From: Plantibacter sp. PA-3-X8 | Lineage (GTDB): Bacteria; Actinomycetota; Actinomycetes; Actinomycetales; Microbacteriaceae | Length of the DNA: 64,000 bases | Assembly: GCF_003856975.1 (NCBI RefSeq) | Contig: NZ_CP033107.1 | Span: 310,001 to 374,000 of the forward strand | Direction of reading: 5' to 3' | Position numbers and translations under genes: made by a program | Notes under the pieces: model-generated | Database searches by the model: none | What the model saw: the letters and a program-made list of their open reading frames with translations, nothing else | What the model was told of the DNA's origin: nothing | Shown: positions 60,072-64,000 of the stretch, in pieces | Layout: every line of letters begins with the position of its first letter | Position numbering within the stretch: position 1 is the first letter of the stretch

Positions 60072-61040
60072 ATGCCGACTCCCCCGCACGCCGCGCTCGT
60101 GTACAACCCGGTGAAGGTCGACGCCACCCGGCTGCGGAGCGCGTTGGAGGCGCGGTCACAGGAGGCGGGATGGGCGGCTCCGCACCTGTACGAGACGAGC
60201 GTCGACGACCCCGGTGTCGGTCAGGCGCGGCGCGCGGTCCTCGACGGTGCTCAGGTGGTGCTCGTGGCCGGCGGCGACGGGACCGTGCGGGCCGTCGCCG
60301 AAGGCCTTCGCGGGAGCGGTGTGCCGCTGACCCTCATCCCCTCGGGGACCGGCAACCTGCTCGCGAGGAACCTGAAGGTGCCGCTCGGCGACCAGCTGGC
60401 CGCGATCGGGACGGCGTTCACGGGCGACACGCGCGCGATCGACATCGGCGTCGCCATGATCACCCGTGCCGACGGGTCGGAGGAGGAGCACGCGTTCGTC
60501 GTGATGGCCGGCATGGGCATCGACGCGATGATGATCGCCACCGCGAACCCCGACCTCAAGAAGTCGCTCGGCTGGCTCGCCTATGTCGAGTCCGGTCTCC
60601 GCTCGATCGCCACGGCCGCGCCGTTCCGCATCCACTACCAGTTGCGCGGGCACCGTCAGCATGCGGCGACCGTGAGCTCGGTGCTCGTCGGGAACTGCGG
60701 CACGCTGCAGGGCGGGGTGCAGCTCATGCCGGACGCCGAACTCGACGACGGGTTCCTCGACGTCGCGGTGCTGCAGCCGAAGGGTGCCTTCGGCTGGCTG
60801 CTCGTGTGGCGGAAGGTGACGTGGGAGAACCGGGTCCTGCGGCGGACTGCCGTGGGGCGACGGATGATCCGCTTCACCGAGGGCCGGGGCGGGAACACCG
60901 TGACGAACCTGCGTGCTGAGGCGCTGACCGTGCGGGTCGACGAGGCGCAGGACCTGGAGCTCGACGGCGACGCGTTCGGCATGGCGACCATGGTCGCGTT
61001 CGACGCGCACCGCGGCGGGTTGCTCGTCAAGCTCCCGTAG
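60072..61040 (+). CDS. diacylglycerol kinase-family lipid kinase
   Basis: 322 residues. The DAGK catalytic pattern: ALVYNPVKVDATRLRSAL at the start, VLVAGGDGTVRAVAEGLRGS (GGDGT nucleotide loop), PLTLIPSGTGNLLARNLKVP and the C-terminal beta domain with VLVGNCGTLQGGVQLMPDAE and DDGFLDVAVLQPKG. It should phosphorylate diacylglycerol or a related lipid or sphingoid. Divergent from serS, 57 bp apart; weak ribosome site, so possibly leaderless. Confidence 0.9.
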   Translation: MPTPPHAALVYNPVKVDATRLRSALEARSQEAGWAAPHLYETSVDDPGVGQARRAVLDGAQVVLVAGGDGTVRAVAEGLRGSGVPLTLIPSGTGNLLARNLKVPLGDQLAAIGTAFTGDTRAIDIGVAMITRADGSEEEHAFVVMAGMGIDAMMIATANPDLKKSLGWLAYVESGLRSIATAAPFRIHYQLRGHRQHAATVSSVLVGNCGTLQGGVQLMPDAELDDGFLDVAVLQPKGAFGWLLVWRKVTWENRVLRRTAVGRRMIRFTEGRGGNTVTNLRAEALTVRVDEAQDLELDGDAFGMATMVAFDAHRGGLLVKLP

Positions 61041-61076
61041 CCACCACCCGTCCCCCATCCTGGCTCGGTGGGGTGC

Positions 61077-61200
61077 CAGCGCGGTGCGCTGGCGTGAGCG
61101 CGGGTCATCGACGTGAGCGCGGGTCTCCGGAGGGGCGCGCTCACGTCGATGACCCGCAGTGACGCCGATGCGTGCATGGTGACGTCAGCGCACCGCGCTG
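61077..61200. repeat. nested palindrome repeat, copy C
   Basis: Same outer arms as copies A and B (CCAGCGCGGTGCGCTGGCGT, ACGTCAGCGCACCGCGCTG), but the inner arms differ: TCATCGACGTGAGCGCG pairs with its perfect complement around the CTCCGGAGG region. It lies in the gap before hutU. Confidence 0.85.
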
Positions 61201-61302
61201 ACGGACGAACAGCGACCCGAAACACCCGGATGTCTGGCGGACCAGACAGCCACAGCCCGGTCGCTCTCGCCGTGCGGGCCCCGGGAGGAGTGGACTGATC
61301 AC

Positions 61303-62969
<1,667 letters not shown>

Positions 62970-62973
<4 letters not shown>

Positions 62974-64000
62974 CCGACGGCCTGATCGCCCACGGTCGGC
63001 TCGCCGGGCTCGACGAGATCGCCGGCGTCGGCGTCGATCCGGCACGCGGCGGGTACTCCCGGCACGTCTGGACGCCGGCCGAGTCGGAGCTGCGCGAGTG
63101 GTTCACGGCTCGCGCCGCCCGACTCGGGCTCGACGTCGAGACGGACCGGAACGGCAACCTGTGGGCGTGGTGGGGCGCGCGTGGGCCCGACGCGGTCGTC
63201 ACCGGCAGCCACCTCGACTCCGTCCCGGGCGGCGGCGCCTTCGACGGGCCGCTCGGCGTCGTCTCAGCGCTGGACGCCGTCGCGCGTCTGCAGGCCACCG
63301 GGTTCCAACCGTCGCGTCCCGTCGCCGTCGTGGTGTTCGCCGAGGAGGAGGGGTCCCGGTTCGGGGTCGCCTGCCTCGGATCCCGGCTCCTGTCCGGTGC
63401 GATCACCGCGGACGCCGCCCGAGCGCTGACGGACGCCGACGGGGTCACCGTGGCGGAGGCCGCAGCGGCCGCCGGGCTCGCTCCCGAGCACCTCGGCCGC
63501 GACGACGAGGCGCTCGGCCGCATCGGACTCTTCATCGAGTTGCACGTGGAACAGGGTCGCGGCCTCATCGACCTCGGCTCGCCCACCGCCGTCGCCTCGT
63601 CGATCCTCGCCCACGGCCGCTGGCGACTCCGCGTGAGCGGTCAGGGGAACCACGCCGGCGCGACCGGCATGCGCGAGCGTCGTGATCCCGTGGTCGCCGC
63701 GGCACGGGCCGTCATCGCGGTCGAGCAGGCCGCCCTCGCGACGGACGACGCCCGCGCCACCGTCGGCCGCATGCGCATCGTGCCGGGCGGCACCAACGTC
63801 ATCGCCTCCGAGGTCGACGCCTGGGTGGACGCGCGCGCGGCCACCGATGCCGGCACGCGCGCCCTCGTCGCGGACATCGAGAGCCGGGTGCAAGAGGCCG
63901 TCGCCGGTTCCGGCTGTACAGCGGAGCTGGTCGAGGAGTCGTGGTCGGGCGTCGTCGAGTTCGACCCAGAGCTCGCCGCGCGGCTGGCGGGCACGCTCGG
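62970..64000 (+). CDS. M20-family amidohydrolase (allantoate/N-carbamoyl-amino-acid type), truncated by the window
   Basis: At least 343 residues, still open at the right edge. The dizinc motifs are [37 protein letters not shown] and [11 protein letters not shown], followed by the lid region [20 protein letters not shown] and [18 protein letters not shown]. This is the HyuC/AllC (allantoate amidohydrolase, N-carbamoyl-L-amino acid hydrolase) group. Coupled to hutU, it likely acts on a histidine-pathway intermediate such as formiminoglutamate or N-carbamoylglutamate rather than allantoate. Confidence 0.92.

Noticed and set aside
58833..61040. 735-codon open frame reading as one long protein into the diacylglycerol kinase
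   Set aside because: Its first 410 codons are antisense to serS. The kinase domain begins at ATG 60072, where the DAGK fold starts.

Overview
The window is high-GC DNA (roughly 70 percent, with codon third positions almost all G or C) with dense, often 4-bp-overlapping operons. Gene content and style point to an actinobacterium, most likely Microbacteriaceae: LCP cell-wall ligases, a HelD-type helicase, WxL-free Gram-positive lipoproteins, MetQ with a membrane anchor, and many REP-like repeats with the core TTCGACAAGCTCAGGGACC. The genus cannot be fixed from the sequence alone. I see no prophage, insertion sequence, CRISPR array or replication origin.

Layout. 1-4.7 kb: an AraC regulator, glutathione-independent formaldehyde dehydrogenase, a YefM/RelE-type toxin-antitoxin pair with a visible TGTACA operator, a secreted HNH nuclease and tRNA-Arg. 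5-12.1 kb: a large membrane protein with a 21-bp tandem repeat, a PadR-DUF1048-ABC (DrrAB-like) operon, a GNAT acetyltransferase, and a TetR-SMR-SMR efflux operon headed by a 32-bp perfect palindrome. 12.3-17.9 kb: a first flavin monooxygenase island (two NtaA/DszA-like and two SfnB/DszC-like genes). 18-26.5 kb: housekeeping and stress genes (HxlR/NAD(P)-binding reductase pair, DUF418, OhrR-like sensor, MFS pump, coiled-coil membrane protein). 26.8-32.1 kb: MetQ-MetN-MetI translationally coupled to two more SfnB/DszC-like monooxygenases, which suggests uptake and desulfurisation of an organosulfur compound rather than plain methionine import.

32.1-41.4 kb: a sugar locus. A CUT1-type ABC transporter plus Gfo/Idh/MocA oxidoreductase lies on the minus strand; a DeoR repressor and a divergent four-gene operon (SIS isomerase, ROK kinase, PfkB kinase, class II aldolase) resemble an amino-sugar/tagatose-6-phosphate route. 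41.4-42.2 kb: a structured, gene-poor stretch ending in a 56-residue basic protein and a 15-bp-stem terminator. 42.3-53.5 kb: Na+/H+ antiporter, YdcF, alanyl-tRNA editing protein, HelD, EEP nuclease, RNase HI with an extra C-terminal module, RlmA-type methyltransferase. 53.5-61 kb: a lipoprotein gene bracketed by two near-identical 120-bp palindromic repeats, two tRNA-Ser genes, two LCP proteins, a HAD phosphatase and serS, then a diacylglycerol-kinase-like gene. 61.3 kb to the end: hutU and the start of an M20 amidohydrolase (histidine use).

The least explained signals are the three-copy nested palindrome family (53.6, 54.4 and 61.1 kb), REP elements that have become coding sequence in three genes, a second long-palindrome family between genes, and the structured 41.5-kb leader.
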